Counted from the stretch's first letter, positions 24,000 to 38,417 are shown. The stretch is 64,000 nucleotides of DNA from Bugulina stolonifera (GCA_935421135.1 OW285188.1:5012733-5076732), one strand, 5' to 3'. The notes: generated from the letters alone by a model not told the origin. Program-made: numbers and translations.

Positions 24000-24350
24000 A
24001 CAGCCTGTTCATGCTCATACATATAGATGGAGCTTCCTCAATGTTGATTACAAAATGTAGCACTGTCTGTGCTCTAACACATGATCAACTAATGCGTGTA
24101 GCATATCCATTCCAACATACACACATTCATTCCAGCTGTATTGCTCTTGAACGAACAAGGCTGATGCCTGGCTACCTTACCCAGTGTACTAAAACGCAGG
24201 GGTAAAACAGTGCGTTCTCAGTTTTCATGCTAGTATTAACCAGCATGTGGTTCACCATGCACTGAGTCAAGGTTGTTGGTATCAAGCCTAGGCACGTGTC
24301 AACTTAACCTCAGCAGTGAGTATATTTACAATTATGACTGTAGTGAATTA
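24000..24350 (+). repeat. Dispersed repeat containing half of the foldback repeat
   Basis: Alignable with 54640-54960: TTGAGCATCTAATTAC, GCACTGTCTGTGCTCTAACAC, TAGTATTAACCAGCATGTGG and CACCATGCACTGA occur in the same order. A tail GGCACGTGTCAACTTAACCTC also occurs at 62533. Confidence 0.6.
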
Positions 24351-27269
24351 ACAGGCAGATGAGATGTATCTAAGATCTACCATGTAGATCACTAAACTAT
24401 ATTCGGCATCCACAATTATACATATTTGAACACAAAATCCAGAAGTTTTTAAAGCCAAACTGCTCTCAAGGCTGATTTTTGCATCTACACTGTACCATTT
24501 CATATTGCAACAAAAAGCAATTAACCAGCCGCTGTCACAGCTGGTAGGTGTAATTTCCACTTAAGCATACACTTGCAAACTTTTTGTGTACCATCCGAAT
24601 GGTAACCTTTAGTGCTTGGTGACCCTGTCATCACCCTAGAGTAGTTCACCAAGTTTGTAGATACCTCGTAGGTCCTACGCCTAGCAACACTGCTCTAGCA
24701 CTTGTAGAATAATTTATAATGTAAATAAGGTTCAAGTAATACAATATAAGTTATACTTACATCATTTTCTTCCAAAGGACAGTTTTAGGTAGATATTTAT
24801 GTACATATAACAACTGTACAATCAATAATTGTAACCTACATGTAGCTATACAGAGTGTTATTGGAGTATATGGACTCCACATCTATGTCCAGATAGTTGA
24901 TGCGATGGCCATATTACAGCTTTATTTCCTCAAAAATAGCTTTGTTTTCTCAGAACATGTTATGTAGAGACAAAATCCTAAGTTGCTCAATGGTGTATCT
25001 TACCTACAGTTCATTACACACAACAACAACACAGTGTATATAATTATGTAGTACATCTAAATAATGTAGCTCCCAAATATATGTAAACATGTGGCATAAT
25101 TTGCAATATTCAGCTTCTGAAAGTTTGAAAAATAATATAATTGGTAAAAGCATTCATATTTTGTATTAGCATGGTTTTTTTTCATATTTTTTGCTATCAT
25201 AGTCCACTAAATGTATAAAATTAGAATTACATATAATAGGCAAGATACCCTTGTTCAAAGTTGTGCTACTCGATTAAAATCGATTTAATCAATTTCTCAC
25301 AACGCTAAGCCACTCTATTACCACTCATTGTTTAAGCTGAGAACAACCGAGGGTTATTTCCAAAACCTTGCGGGGGAACTCGTCTAGTGCCCAAGCATAT
25401 CATCAACACTGCTATGCACCTTAGTCTCTGGAGGCATTGAATGAACAGTCTACTGCAAGCCAGTCGATTGCTTAGTTTAATACATCTATTCCTATACACC
25501 TGATAAAAACTATACCTCAATGGCCATTCATAATCACTCATGCATATAGAAACTATTAGAAGAATAATGGGAAAGCTAATGCTGAGTGTTTAGTTTGCCA
25601 GAAAACTGTGAAAGGTGTTGGGTCAACTACCTCAGGGTCAACTACCTCAAATTAATATAATATTTATTTATTGTAATATAATTATAAAATAATAATATAA
25701 TTTGAATAGTTAAGTTACAGATTTTAGTAATAATACTGCAGGTTACTATTTTCTTTTCTACTCCTAGTACTAATTTTAATTCTTGTTATGTGTGTGCAGG
25801 TATGAACAGTACAAGGAGGCTAAAGCTGCAGGTACTAGAAAATCAAAAATACACTTGTATACAAGCATAATTAACCTTGTATTTGATTAGAAAGAGGACA
25901 TTTATTTTATGTGTGTGTAGGACAGCAGGACCACCTCACCCCAGAAATCTAATCTTATTTTAATCAAAAATAAATCGAGCAATATGAATAAATCTAATCT
26001 TAATCAGTTTTTCTCTACATCCTATTTAATCTCAATCTATTTTTAATCTTGAAAAAGATGAACTTAGCCAATCTTTAATTAATCTTAGTTTGAAATAATG
26101 CAATCTTAATCGACCTTAATTGTTCAAATCAATAAAAAGCACACCTCTGCCTTTGTTCATGGTCAGCCATGTTGCCACAGAATTGTGTCGTTATTGAGCT
26201 ACCAAACTACATATTATTGTATTGCAATTTACACTGACTTACTCAAAAAACAGTATCAAGACACGCATATTAAATTTTATTGCAATTCAAAACAAAAGTT
26301 GCTCTTGAATTTAGGAAGGCTAATATCACGTGTCCTATATGTATGTTTTGCTCTAATTATGAGTTGAAACGCTTGTACATATTATGAGCTTTAAATGTTT
26401 GTGGCTCCGAGTGTGAACTGAAAATAACCTACAATGTAGGTAAATGGTATTCTATTATGGGCAGTACATCAGCTTACTAAATGTTACAGATGAAATAGAA
26501 TGATTACATGGCTTGCATGTACTGGTAAACTTATGCACACTCATATACATGTACAGCAAAAAGTGCAACCTCATACGTCTACCAGTATCAAACTGGCATC
26601 TCTGGTAGGTTTGTGAAACAACCACTGATTAACCAATACTGCACCAAGTTTAACATAAGGGTACTTGACAAATTCTGTGTACTTGAAAAGGGTTGCTAGT
26701 TACACTGCATGTATAGATGATACAGCAATGCCTATAGAAAAGTTAGAATACGTTAATTGTTCGCCAGGATGGGTATCTCTATTTAGGTGTGTAATTTTAC
26801 TCTTCCAAACCCAGAGATGCAATATTGCACAATAATGCGTACTTCAAAATAACAGCGTTCTAATTATGTAATATACCCAGTGCTAAATATGCAGTGTTAT
26901 CCAAAAGTTTGCAATAGAACTCACCAAATGTTTAAGTTGTACAAGTTTATGCAGGTATGTTGTTGTGGTTGGAGGGAATATGTACCTGTACATGGATATT
27001 TCCCTCTATACTTGAGCTGTATGACGATGAAATATAGAGCAATGTTTTAGCGAAATTTAAGCTTGAATATCCAGTGTTTAATCACATATGTAGATAGTAG
27101 TGTAGGCTTATTATGGCATAGCAACTCCCACATTCAGTTGGCAAGCGATGTCTTGGTTCTACCTGTTGATGAAACCTACACGTTAGCAATTTAAAAATGC
27201 AGGACATTCAAAGTGGTGCCAAACCTTGTGAGTATAATATATTATACTCTTATCATTCTACATGTATGT
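24351..27269. other. No gene seen
   Basis: AT-rich. A short GT..AG-bounded stretch at 25799-25831 (YEQYKEAKAA) looks exon-like but has no supported partner. Otherwise simple AT-rich sequence. Confidence 0.5.
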
Positions 27270-27700
27270 AAAAAAAGAAGCGGTCGTGGTTTGTAGTTTA
27301 CGGTCTGTGGTCTTCCAATCAGATTCGGGGTGAAGAATCAGTATGATTAATATATGTTGTTATGCTGCTGGCCAGAATCTCTGCCCCGGTTGGTGCTAGG
27401 ACCTTGGGTCCGGGTCCCTAGGTGTCACTGCCGGAACGGGCCTTTAGCTTTAAGACCGTGGGCTCAACTCAAGACAAATTGGGTACTGGAACCACCTTTA
27501 ACGCCAGCTAGATGTTGGACCATAGTCTATGCCGGCAGCTGCGACTCTCCTGGTTCCTTGATTTGTATATGTCGCAATGCTGGCAGTTTGGCTCTTGGCT
27601 CTGGTTAGTGCCAGGACCTTGAAATCAGGTCCCCCAGTATCGATGTCGGGATGTTTAACTAGCATTAGGCTTTTGGACCTTACCTACATGTAAGTCGGGG
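27270..27700 (-). mobile_element. GC-rich element R7, strongly diverged
   Basis: Order of parts as in R2/R3: AAAAAAAGAAGCGGTCG, a degraded octamer block, CCAATCAGATTCGGGG, then two monomers with GGTGCTAGGACCTTGGG and CAGGACCTTGAAATC. The hairpin end is not recognisable. An old insertion, showing that the family has a long history here. Confidence 0.6.
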
Positions 27701-28096
27701 TGGGTGCCAGATTCACAAATTTAATAGATTTTTGGTGAGTTCATTAAATTAAAATCATGGTATGCCCTTCTCAAGCCCATTTTTAACAAAATCGTTATTT
27801 TTTATACACGTTTAATATACGTATCTAGTGTACAGTGTTGCAGAGTGGAAACTGTAGTCACCACGAACCACACACCAATGTGTCAGTACTTAGTAACTCA
27901 TAGTGAGTAATTTAGAACTCATTAATGGCAAAAAACAACTTAATTTAATCCAAAAGCAGTCCATTTTTCGGGGACGTTGTATTACTTGTTTTCCTGCTGT
28001 GTTTGCTTAACAATGATGCAAAATATGCTCAATGCAACAAAGGTACGGCCGAAATCGCAATTTTTGAAGTTGTCCCTAATCAGCCCTTGGTTCACT

Positions 28097-28694
28097 ATAG
28101 CCCGATAGCCTGTCAACTGCGTGCTGGGCATGGCTTCGGCAGGGCGGATGAAACAAGCCTCGACAAAAACTTCTTCAGCAGATAACAAGAGATTGCTTTC
28201 ACCAAAAGCTTTGAAATTTGGCAGAAAGGTTCTTTATAGTTTGAAGTTGCTGTTGTTTGCTGTGGAGCTTACAATTCTTCTTGATTAACGAGCTATTACA
28301 GAAAAACTATTCACAATATTGAGACTATGACTCCAAACAGTGACGCTACCACGCGTGCAGCAGACAACATAACGTGAAGGAGATAACGCGACAATGTAGC
28401 CCGATAGCCTGTCAACTGCGGGCTGGGCATGGCTTCGGCAGGGCGGATGAAACAAGCCTCGACAAAAACTTCTTCAGCAGATAACAAGAGAATGCTTTCA
28501 CCAAAAGCTTTGAAATTTGGCAGAAAGGTTCTTTATAGTTTGAAGTTGCTGTTGTTTGCTGTGGAGCTTACAATTCTTCTTGATTAACCAGCTATTACAG
28601 AAAAACTATTCACAATATTGAGACGATGACTCCAAACAGTGACGCTACCACGCGTGCAGCTGATAACATAACGTGAAGCAGATAGCACAACGCA
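28097..28694 (+). repeat. 299-bp tandem duplication, two units
   Basis: TAGCCCGATAGCCTGTCAAC starts at 28097 and again near 28396. The units differ at a few bases (GCGTGCTGGG against GCGGGCTGGG). No coding frame spans it. Confidence 0.93.
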
Positions 28695-29721
28695 ACAATG
28701 TAGCCACAAGGATTTCTCCCCATTGCCACTATAAACTATAAATAAGCAGACAGCAGCGCAACGCTTTTGGGTGCGAAATTATACATCTTTTGTATATCAG
28801 TGATAGATGTACATGTATATCTAATGCAATCTGTCTCAGATTTACAATATACACCATAATCCAGGCTGCCTGGAACACCAGGCTAATGGAAGCATTTTTA
28901 AATAAGTAGTAAGAGTAAGTTCACACTGAAGCAGCACTAACATCACATCAAATGATAATTCTTTGCATAGCAAGTTTACACCCTGGTATACACTTTTTGT
29001 GTAGATCAGATTAGAAAACTCTTTCACAATACACAACAGATATAAAACCATAAAATGACTTCAACTAGACAAAATGCAAGGGTAGCTGCTAGATAATACA
29101 TAACATTATTATATTTTAGCTATCTACCTACTAGCATACTAGTGCAATATAAATATACAATGTACTGTGAGTTGAGAAAAAATCTTCTCCAGAAGTCTTA
29201 AAAAATCAAAACAGAATCAGAACTAAAAATGGGACGCTTACACGATTACTGCATCAAACATTTGGTATCGACATGAACTACATTCACAAACTAACTATAA
29301 GGGCAGAGAAACTGGTAATGTCAACTGTGTAAGGAGGTTTGCCAGAGAGATGGGCACAGCATAACTTATTTCGTTGCATATTCCTCAGTTCCAGAAAACA
29401 GGCTGAGAAAGTAGTGCATATCTTTAGTGGACGGGTCTTTTGTGGGCTGCATTGGTAAGTAGGCTACTCAATGCTGTGTACACCACCATAACTCTAAGCC
29501 AGATGCACCAAGTTCAAGATCACCTGGAGAAGCATCAAAACAAATAGAAGACAGCGACATTAACTGCTTAAATTGTGTACATATTATAGCAAAGTGCAAA
29601 GTTATTTATTGGACATCTTAAGGTTATTCACTGCGCATGATAAAAATAATTCTATTTGCTGTACTTGCAATGTAGATGCATGTACATATGTGTGACCATT
29701 TCTATACTTTACTCACCAAAG

Positions 29722-29871
29722 ATTCAAATCTACACACACTTGATGGCACTCCCTCTACTAACTGTCACAACAGTCCTCTGGCTATCCCCATCAATCATGC
29801 AGCATTTACTGGCATCAGCCCACAGTCCTCAAGTAGTGGCACTTCCAGCTCCAGCTCTACACCAGCTAGAG
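29722..29871 (+). CDS. Candidate Ser-rich exon, unsupported by neighbours
   Basis: 150 nt between CACCAAAG and donor GTAAAC, open and encoding a Ser-rich segment (GISPQSSSSGTSSSSSTPA). No partner exons were identified and no family is recognised. It may be chance. Confidence 0.2.
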
Positions 29872-29984
29872 GTAAACAAATAACGCACAGTTACAACTGT
29901 ATAGGTATGGCCAAGTACAAAATCGTTAGACAGCTTCTGAGGTTATTTATTGTGCGTGGTATTCTACACAGTGTCTTGAAACTT

Positions 29985-30470
29985 TTACCAGCCAGTTAAA
30001 CTAATATAACTGAAGCATCAACTACTGACGTAATGACATAACCTATGACATAACCTACTGCGCAACGATTTCTAGTTGTACTGTATTGATTCCAGTAAAA
30101 ATAGCCCCACTCTGACAGCCCATTTAATAATTTAGACATCTCAACCTGGCAGCAGTTATTACTAAAGTAATCTAACAATACAGTACAATAACCACACACT
30201 ACTCACCAACAGCTACAAGTACACCTACTGTACATCCATACTACACCTACATGTAGGCCTACACCTATACACACATGCACATGCACTTCCATGAGCATTA
30301 ATGTTCATGTGCTTGAAAATAACTATTAGGTTACAACATTTAATTGAATGGCCCACCTAAAGTATGAGAATTTTAGAGGTGGCCCACTTCAACAAAACTT
30401 TGGCCAGCCCTGTACTATAATATCATCAAGAGCAGAGTGTTAGCTGTTTTGGTACAACCTATTAAAGGTA
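29985..30470 (+). repeat. Short third copy of the duplicated unit
   Basis: Begins ACCAGCCAGTTAAACTAATA, has CCTAGTTGT-like and GATTCCAGTAAAAATAGC blocks, a short CACCTACATGTAG stretch, and ends GAGCAGAGTGTTAGCTGTTT, as in the longer copies but with the middle missing. Confidence 0.7.
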
Positions 30471-31599
30471 AAATTCACAAATTGTGCCCTACTTTGAAGT
30501 TAGTTTTTGTACTGTTCTAAACAAGATATTCAAACAATTATTGTACAGTACACTAAATCAACATATGTTCTCTTATTAATAACCAAAGATTTGTATTTTA
30601 TGACTCTCCTTATGCCTCAATTAGTGAAATTAAAACTCCTTCTAAATGATTGAAAAATTAGGAGTTATCTCCTTTTTGAGATTTCGGCATACTATTTTGT
30701 GAGACTACGGTTTCCGGCGATCGACCATTCCTGGGGAGATAACTTTATACTATTATCTGGATAATGCTATGCTAATTATACATGCATTTGTTTTCCTTAC
30801 TTTCATTTCAGTTTCTTGACTGCACTTATAAATTGAGTGGATTAATTGAGTTGTCAGTGCAGTGCAATCACATAGACCTTAGCATCGTCTGCCAACAATG
30901 CAAATGCATTTATACATGTACATGTATCAGTAATATAATATACATTTTATCATTATAAAACTTATAATGCATGACAAATGAACGTGTATGTATGCTGAAG
31001 GTACCATATGGCATAACATTCTGTATTCGTATAAACATTATATGTAATCACGAATTCTTTATTATATTAGACATATACATGCATGTATAAAAGGTTTACA
31101 CAATATCATTGGAAATAATTTCTGACACTTTGCTACCCATGAAAAACATTGGTAATAGTATTATTAAAATTACACATTAAAATATTATACTGCAGTCTGC
31201 AGGTGGTTAGGCTACTGTGGATTCTATGATAGCTTTAACTGCTGAATCTATGGCAAAGCACTAATGGTTACCACCATGTAGCATGTAGCACTTATATGTG
31301 CTACTATGGTTTTATAACATAGCCAACAGATTGTACTAGAGAGTATTGAGCAGTCGGAGCAGAGGTGTACAAGTGGAGGAAGCTCCAGCAGAGTGCAGAG
31401 TGGACTGTGTTATGATCAAACCTCAACTTCACTGCCTGGGTTTCAACAGTTGAACACTTGCATAGTTGGTGAGGTAGAGGTCACTGGCAAGCCCTACAGT
31501 TAAAGACTGACCTTGTTGACCATATGATGTTGACAGCTAACATAATGGCTGATAGTAAATAGTTGCAAGATTCAGGCTATTGAGGTCAATAATTGTTTA

Positions 31600-31745
31600 G
31601 ATGCAGAAGTGGAGAAATTTGAGATAACCTCTGTTTTTCAGCAAAACTTAAACAGAAATAATTTTCTCTAGATTTATTCCCCTTCTCCAAAACTCCAACT
31701 AAGGAGTAAGGATGTCTATCTAGCTTTCACCACTACTGCACCTAC
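31600..31745 (+). repeat. Dispersed repeat related to 62160-62310
   Basis: Shares CAGAAGTGGAGAAATTTG, a CAAAACT.AA.CAG stretch and CTACTGCACCTA in the same order and spacing with 62160-62310. Confidence 0.55.
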
Positions 31746-31779
31746 ATGCAAAAGCAATGGACAAATATTTAACCTCAAG

Positions 31780-31935
31780 GAGACTGCCGGCAAGGATACC
31801 AGAGCAACTGCAATGATGAATGAGGTTTCTTCCTAAAGTTGTTCCTGTTGAACTGAATGGTTTACCCTCCATCGGTGTCTCTTGCAATTTTCCAAGGCTA
31901 TAACATTTTGTTTGGAACATCTTACCAGAATCTGC
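31780..31935 (-). CDS. Candidate exon fragment, unrecognised
   Basis: Minus-strand open stretch with plausible splice sites that reads SGKMFQTKCYSLGKLQ and ends GILAGSLLE. It lies beside the dispersed repeat at 31600-31745, so it may be part of an old mobile element. No domain is recognised. Confidence 0.2.
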
Positions 31936-31945
31936 AACCACGAAA

Positions 31946-34630
31946 TGACTGTCTCGTGTATTACTTTCATTTGCACATAGATCTGCCTACACACACAGTC
32001 TTCATGTGTAACAATGAATAATTCATGTAGGTGTAATTACTATAATAACCAAATTCAGAATTATTAGAGACTCTGATGGAGTATCAGATTCTAAATTTTC
32101 TTCGCCGATAAAGCATAAATGTTTAAGATACAGGATTCCGAGTAGTTATTCATACAACTACCTACCTGAAGAGCTATATGGATATGAAACTGCATTCTCT
32201 TGAAAGCATCGGCTAGTGCATGGTAAAACTCATTAGTGCTTCAGTACTACAAACTCATAGAATAAAGTAAGAGAGCATATCGGCATCCGGTGGCCCAACT
32301 GCAGCAGACACTGCAACATCCTACAACACAAGTCAACAAGCTGTATGTGTTAGTATCAGCTCAACATTGATAGTATGCCCACTATCTTTAGTATTAGTAG
32401 TCACAGCAGCAGTTTACTAGCAGAATAAAAGAACCATTTGTGGTGTTAGCTGTAGTTCGTATTAGCAGTAGGAGTAGTTACTTATAGTAGTAGTTAGCAG
32501 TAAGTTACAGTGATAGCAGTGTAGTAGCAGTATTACGGTGATTTCAGTAGTTAGTTATGGTTGTATTAGTAGTAATCATGCAAATAGTTAAAATCAGCAG
32601 TAGTAATAGTAGTAGTTGGTTACAATAATAGTTAGTCGTAGAAAAGTGGTAAGTTGTCGCAGTGGCACCAGGGGGTCCAGTAGTAGCAGTAGTAGCTACA
32701 GTATCAATAGAATCAACAGAAGTTGAATTATCAATAGTAGTAGTTAGATATAGTAGTCACCAAATCACCACAGTGTAGGCCCAATATTCCTAGTCACATA
32801 GGCCTATGCCATTATAGACAATAGCTAAGAGTATCAATAGGGTTTGTCACAGTCACTGAGGCTTAAGCAAATTTCTTAATGGTCAGTATTTTGGAACAGA
32901 TTCATAATATTGCACAAACATGCATAGGATACTAGTTTTTTTCCAGAGATGTTTGCAAGTTTTATTTTGGAAACGAGTCTTTCTAATAATCCATAAAATG
33001 TTGCTTGAATTTACTCGAGTGAGAGTCTTTAGAGTGAGAGTCTTTAACTCGAGTCTGGCATCTCTGTTTTTTTCTTTCAGTCATTGGGCTTACTTACTGC
33101 TTATTTTAATTTTATTTATCTGAATGCACGCCATGAAATGAAAATTAGCAAGATTAAAATAAAATTAAAATAGGCAGTAAAGAAAGAAATAGAACACCAG
33201 GAAAGTATAGAGGTGAAGTGAAGTACTGCAATCCAATACAATGGGAAAAAGACAGTTCAAAACTAAACCTCTCCTAACCCCACCCACTAATTTTCCTTTT
33301 TAATATTAATTTTTCATTTCATCAAGCTTAATTATCGGTGATTTGTATTCTACTAAATGTAATCTACACAGTTGAGAAACGTCCTGCTGAAACTGTTTTT
33401 TTTTTCGGAAATGTTGCTTTACCATCTCTAACTAATAGCTTTCATCATTTATATTTAGCCTATGTTTTGGCAAAAGTAACACACTAAATAAATTGAAAGA
33501 TATATTATTATACTGATTTGAATTGCCTCCAATTGATTGTTTAACTTTGAATCATTTATTTACAGTGGCAAGTAAGCAGTAGGCCTAACTGGTGATTCAT
33601 TTGTCTTGTGTCTAGTCAACAGCAATCTGATGCTAAAGAAATAAAAGTGATTTTATCGCAGCTTGAGTTCATGTTGTATTTCCCACAGAAACTTACTGAA
33701 AGTCACTGCTAGCTCGAATCTGACTGAGAGTCACTGCTAGCTCGAATCTGACTGAGAGTCACTGCTAGCTCCGAATCTGACTGAGAGTCACTGCTAGCTC
33801 CGAATCTGACTGAGAGTCACTGCTAGCTCCGCTGAACTACCAATGAAACCCATGGTAGTACAGTTATTAATTACGTGTATAAGTAAATAAAAACAAATAT
33901 AATTGATGATAAATAATTATTTTAAACAAATTGAAATTAGAAGTTATATAATAATAATTATAATATAAAATAATTTCTAATTGCAGTTTTTTTTATTAAT
34001 TAATAAATATAATTATAATACAAAGAACATTCTTTATATTGTAATTATAATTATTAATTGTAGTAAGTTGTTTAACGTTATTTACTTATAACTGATTAGT
34101 AACTATACTACTAGCGTTTTTTTATAGTTCAGTGGAACTGCAGTGACTGTCAGTCAGAGTCGGTGGGAAATAATCTAGTAAGATTAGAAAAGAATGAACA
34201 AATACTTATTATAATATAACTTGATTTGATTTCTTACCGACGAATGAATATGCATTGTAGAATATGCCGTGAGCTATTAGTTGGTATAAAAGACAAGTAA
34301 GTGTAAGTAGCAGAAAACTTTGGAAATTACAAAAAAACACAAGTGGCCGTAGCAAACCACTAAACTGCGAATGCGCAAACTCACCGGAAACAGCACGGCT
34401 ATAGCAATATAGTGGTTTTAACGGGGCATATATTAGTCACCTCGCATATCGGTGTAAGTCTGCAGATCTTAGACTACCAATAAGGATGCGCCCATGACCA
34501 ATCAGATAATCCGATTTTTTGGATAAAAACGCGGATTTTGATATTTGTGGAAATGACGTATGGAACCGCCAGATTTCGAACTATCACTTTAGAATCACTT
34601 CAAAATTTGTGATTTTTCCCTTTAATTGTA
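31946..34630. other. No gene seen
   Basis: Includes imperfect TAG/CAG triplet runs at 32450-32760, the tandem repeat at 33699 and an AT-rich block at 33860-34080. Confidence 0.5.
33699..33829 (+). repeat. 28-29 bp tandem repeat, five units
   Basis: Units of GAGAGTCACTGCTAGCTC plus GAATCTGACT; the last three have an extra C (CTCCGAATC). Confidence 0.92.
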
Positions 34631-36800
34631 CCTAATAATTACCAGCCAGTCAAACTATACAATTGAAGCATCAACTAAAGGTAGCGTTGTGTAATAACAT
34701 AACCTACTACACACCGATTCCTAGTTGTACTGCTTTGATCCCAGTAAAAGTAGCCCTACTCTACTCTGTCACAATGTATATACATGAACATAATTATAGG
34801 CTGATATAAAGCCAGTAAGTCAAGAGTGTTATGGCTACATGTGGTGTGATTTAGCCTATATGTACAATGTATAATATATTGAGGTAGGTTGACAACCTAT
34901 ACATACCCACTGTCACATGTAGTTGTACGGTTCTCCAACCACCAGATGGTTCTCTCTCTGCTAATAACGCTGGCAATAACTTGCTGTGAATGCATTCATG
35001 TTCTAGTTTGATTGGCACCACCATAAATACCCAAAGGAGAGGTCTCTTTAGGCAAGGTTGGCTTACCTCCACTCCAGCTACAGATAAAAACATGCACAAT
35101 ACATGTACTCACTTTTCAAACATAGTTATCCTCATTGTGTCCAACTGAAACTATCTTCATGGCATTAACATTAGTTTCAATTAAATTTTGCTTCAATCAA
35201 GAAGTCCAACATTGCTGTAGGCCGAGACAGTGAACAGCAATGAGGCCTGTTTTAACACTACACACAATCGTTAGTACTAGCATGCAGCTCTACTAATAAC
35301 TAGCACTAAGCTATGGGCTATTAATAGCTTGCTTCCTTGCCTGTAGAGTCAGTTGGCATCTAGCCAGCTGATGGACTGCCTACTTGCTGAGTGCATTATT
35401 ATTATTACTATAGATCTAATAATGGTACATCAATGAATGTACTGTTAGATGTAATATAAACATTCCGTTATCTATGGTAAGCACTGAGTGAGCTAGCAAA
35501 ACTATGTGAGCTGGAGTACTCTTAACCCTGTGAATGGGCATGTACATGTAGAGCCAAAATCTTAAACCACTACTGTCGCACCATTCAATATTTTCAAATA
35601 ATCTTGTTCATCCTTTTTCAGTAAGATTGATGTGTTGTTTGTCTTTGGTAACCTAGCAGCTGCCAAGAAAACCCTATTTTAATATTGGCTCATTTCACCT
35701 TCAATCAGCCTATGCTGGGAATTTTGGAAGCTCTCAAGCAGTTAATATAAAACTGTGCTACAGAGATAGCCATAGGACTTGCAATGCATTGCATTGTTTT
35801 TTGTGGGCATGACCCTAACTTACTTATTCATCACTGTGCTCAAGAGTTATTTATAGAATGACAGTTAGTGTTGGCTCAATAAGATTACTGGGCTATTTGA
35901 TGTTAGTAGCTTACCTATGTACATAAGTTACAAGTATAGACTTAGAACAGGCATAGCCATAGGAACTTAACAGGTCTCAATGCTGAATGGAGGTCATAAT
36001 AGCCAATATTCAAATGAGTTTATCTTGGCTGCCACTAGGTTTACAAAGACAAACAGCACATCAATCTTCATGAAATAAGATGACCAGTATTCTTTGCAAA
36101 TATTGAATGGTGAGACAGTAGTGGTTTAACTAACTTATAGCAAGTCACTGTAGGTGCTAAGCCACATTCCCCCACAAGACTGCATACTAAGTCTGCCAGT
36201 CACTCTGCTTCAAGCTCGAATTCCAATATCATTCACAACTGTTCAACCCACACTGTAGTTTAACTACTAACTAACATACCAGTCTACCTCTAGTTAGGTT
36301 AGTAATATAGACAGCTCATCACAGTAGCATAATCTGACTGACAATCAATGCAATACAACTGATTAACCCACATCCTAGCACAACTACCAACTATGAGGCC
36401 ATAATGACTAGTAGCCTAATCAGAATATCATCTGTCACATACACCTACAGCTACGTGCACATACACGCACACTCACAGCTACACCTGCATGTACACCTAA
36501 TGTATACCCACAGCTACATGTACACCTAAAAGTATACCTACAACTACGCGCACACCTACAAGTATACCTACACCTTACCTAGAGCTACATCTACACAGTA
36601 CATCTACATGTACACCGACAGACACATGCACATACACTGCTAAGAGCATCAATACACTTTTGAAGTTACAGCATCAATTGAAACAAAAATAAGTGGTCCA
36701 CCACAAATATGGAAATTTTAGATGTGGCCCACTTCAACAAAACTTAGGCCAGTCCTGTACTATAATATCAACAAGAGCAGAGTGTTAGCTGTTTTGGTAC
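34631..36800 (+). repeat. Segmental duplication, copy 1
   Basis: Starts TAATAATTACCAGCCAGTC and shares, in order, with copy 2: AGCATCAACTAAAGGTAGCG, a GGAGAGGTCTCTTTAGGCAA block, ACCCTGTGAATGGGCATG, AAGCCACATTCCCCCACAAG and TGGCCCAC..TTTGGCCAG-like ends. A cryptic CACCTACAGCTAC region lies at 36430-36640. The stretch 35580-36125 is absent from copy 2. No gene is evident. Confidence 0.8.
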
Positions 36801-37561
36801 CACCTATGTGTAATAATTGCCAGCCAGTCAAACTAATACAATTGAAGCATCAACTAAAGGTAGCGTTGTGTAATGACATAACCTACTACACACCGATTCC
36901 TAGTTGTAGGCCTACTGCATTGATTCCAGTAAAAGTAGCACTGCTCTACTGTCACAATGTATATACATGTACATACAGAGCTATGTAAATCCAGTAAGCG
37001 CGAGTCTGATGGCTACATGTGGTGTGATTTAGCCTATATGTACAATGTATAATATATTGAAGTAGGTTGAAAACGTATACATACCCACTGTCACATGTAG
37101 TTGTACGGTTCTCCATCTACCTGATGATTCTCTCTCTGCTAATAACGCTGGCAATAACTGCTGTCATGTTCTAGTTTGAGTGACACCACCATAAATACCC
37201 AAAGGAGAGGTCTCTTTAGGCAAGGTTGGCTTACCTCCACTCCAGCTACAGATAAAAACATGTACAATTACATGTACTCACTTTTCAAACATCATTATCC
37301 TCATTGCTTCAACTGAATCTATCTTCATGGCATCAACATTAGTTTCAATTAAATTTTGCTTCAGTCAAGAAGTTAACCATTGCTGTAGGCCTAGACAGTA
37401 AACAGCAATGAGGCCTGTTTTAACACTACACACAATCGTTAGTACTAGCATGCAGCTCTACTAATAACTAGCACTAAGCTATGGGCTATTAATAGCTTGC
37501 TTGCTTGCTTGTACAGACAGTTGGCATCTAGCCAGCTCACAGACTGCCTACTAGCACTGAC

Positions 37562-38417
37562 CAAGGAGTAAGAAGAGAAGGAGGCTCGTCCACGAAAACC
37601 TGTATATATGTTACAATGGGCTTCCGGTGTTCGATGTGCGCCTCGGGTACTTGGTAAAGTCTGAAGAAAAGATGATGAATATTTTTTAAAAAGTTAAATT
37701 CACACATTAACTAAAGTTAAAATATAATCTATGTCACTAATTGGTAATAGCCTGGTGAACACATTGACTACAAACACAATACTCATGTCACTGGGATATG
37801 AAAGATATAGCCGAATAAAATCGCCATATTTGAAGAAAATTGCGTATCTCGATATAAAATGACACTTTTTGCAATTACCAACATGATCAACAAAATAAGC
37901 AAAAATAACACTAATAGATTTAAGTTTGCTACAGTGAGTGAGCTTGAATTCCAAATTTAAACTTTGCTCCTTCATAATATATAAAACGTACAAACACTTA
38001 AATCGCGGTTGAAATGAGTCAATTTGTGCAACACGTTTCTCGTACATCAGGACTCCATATACTTAGTCTGTTTTATGGCATATAGTTCAGATACCAGCTC
38101 AGTGCTTAGGCTAGTTTGTGGGCCCTACAAGATGCCCAAACTAAATGAAAATAGTGCTCAAACTACTGGCTATCTCAATGAACGATTATGTTTATCTCTG
38201 CAGAGAAATGATTTTCATTGGATGCTATAACTGTTACGTCATAGGCGCCAAAATATGCCCATGTACATTGCTGTTTAGCAATGAGGAATCGCAACACGAT
38301 TCAACGGAGTTGTCTACTCGCTTAATGCCAGCAACTCATGTGATAAACTTTTTAAACCGAGGAGCACATCGAACACAAAATCCTCTTGGACGAGCCTCCT
38401 TCTCTTCTTACTCCTTG
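37562..38417. mobile_element. TIR transposon (non-autonomous), 7-8 bp target duplication
   Basis: 856 bp with terminal inverted repeats starting CAAGGAGTAAGAAGAGAAGG and continuing through GAGGCTCGTCC, mirrored at 38387-38417. A further inverted match, GTGTTCGATGTGC.CCTCGG, lies inside. CACTGAC flanks both ends (37555-37561 and 38418-38424; eight bases if a G is counted). It interrupts the second copy of the segmental duplication. Internal frames up to 115 codons are not recognisable. hAT- or P-like by duplication size; superfamily unresolved. Confidence 0.82.

Noticed and set aside
25620..25650. Two AACTACCTCA words, complementary to the start of let-7
   Set aside because: It is a short direct repeat; no evidence of a transcript, and chance is likely.
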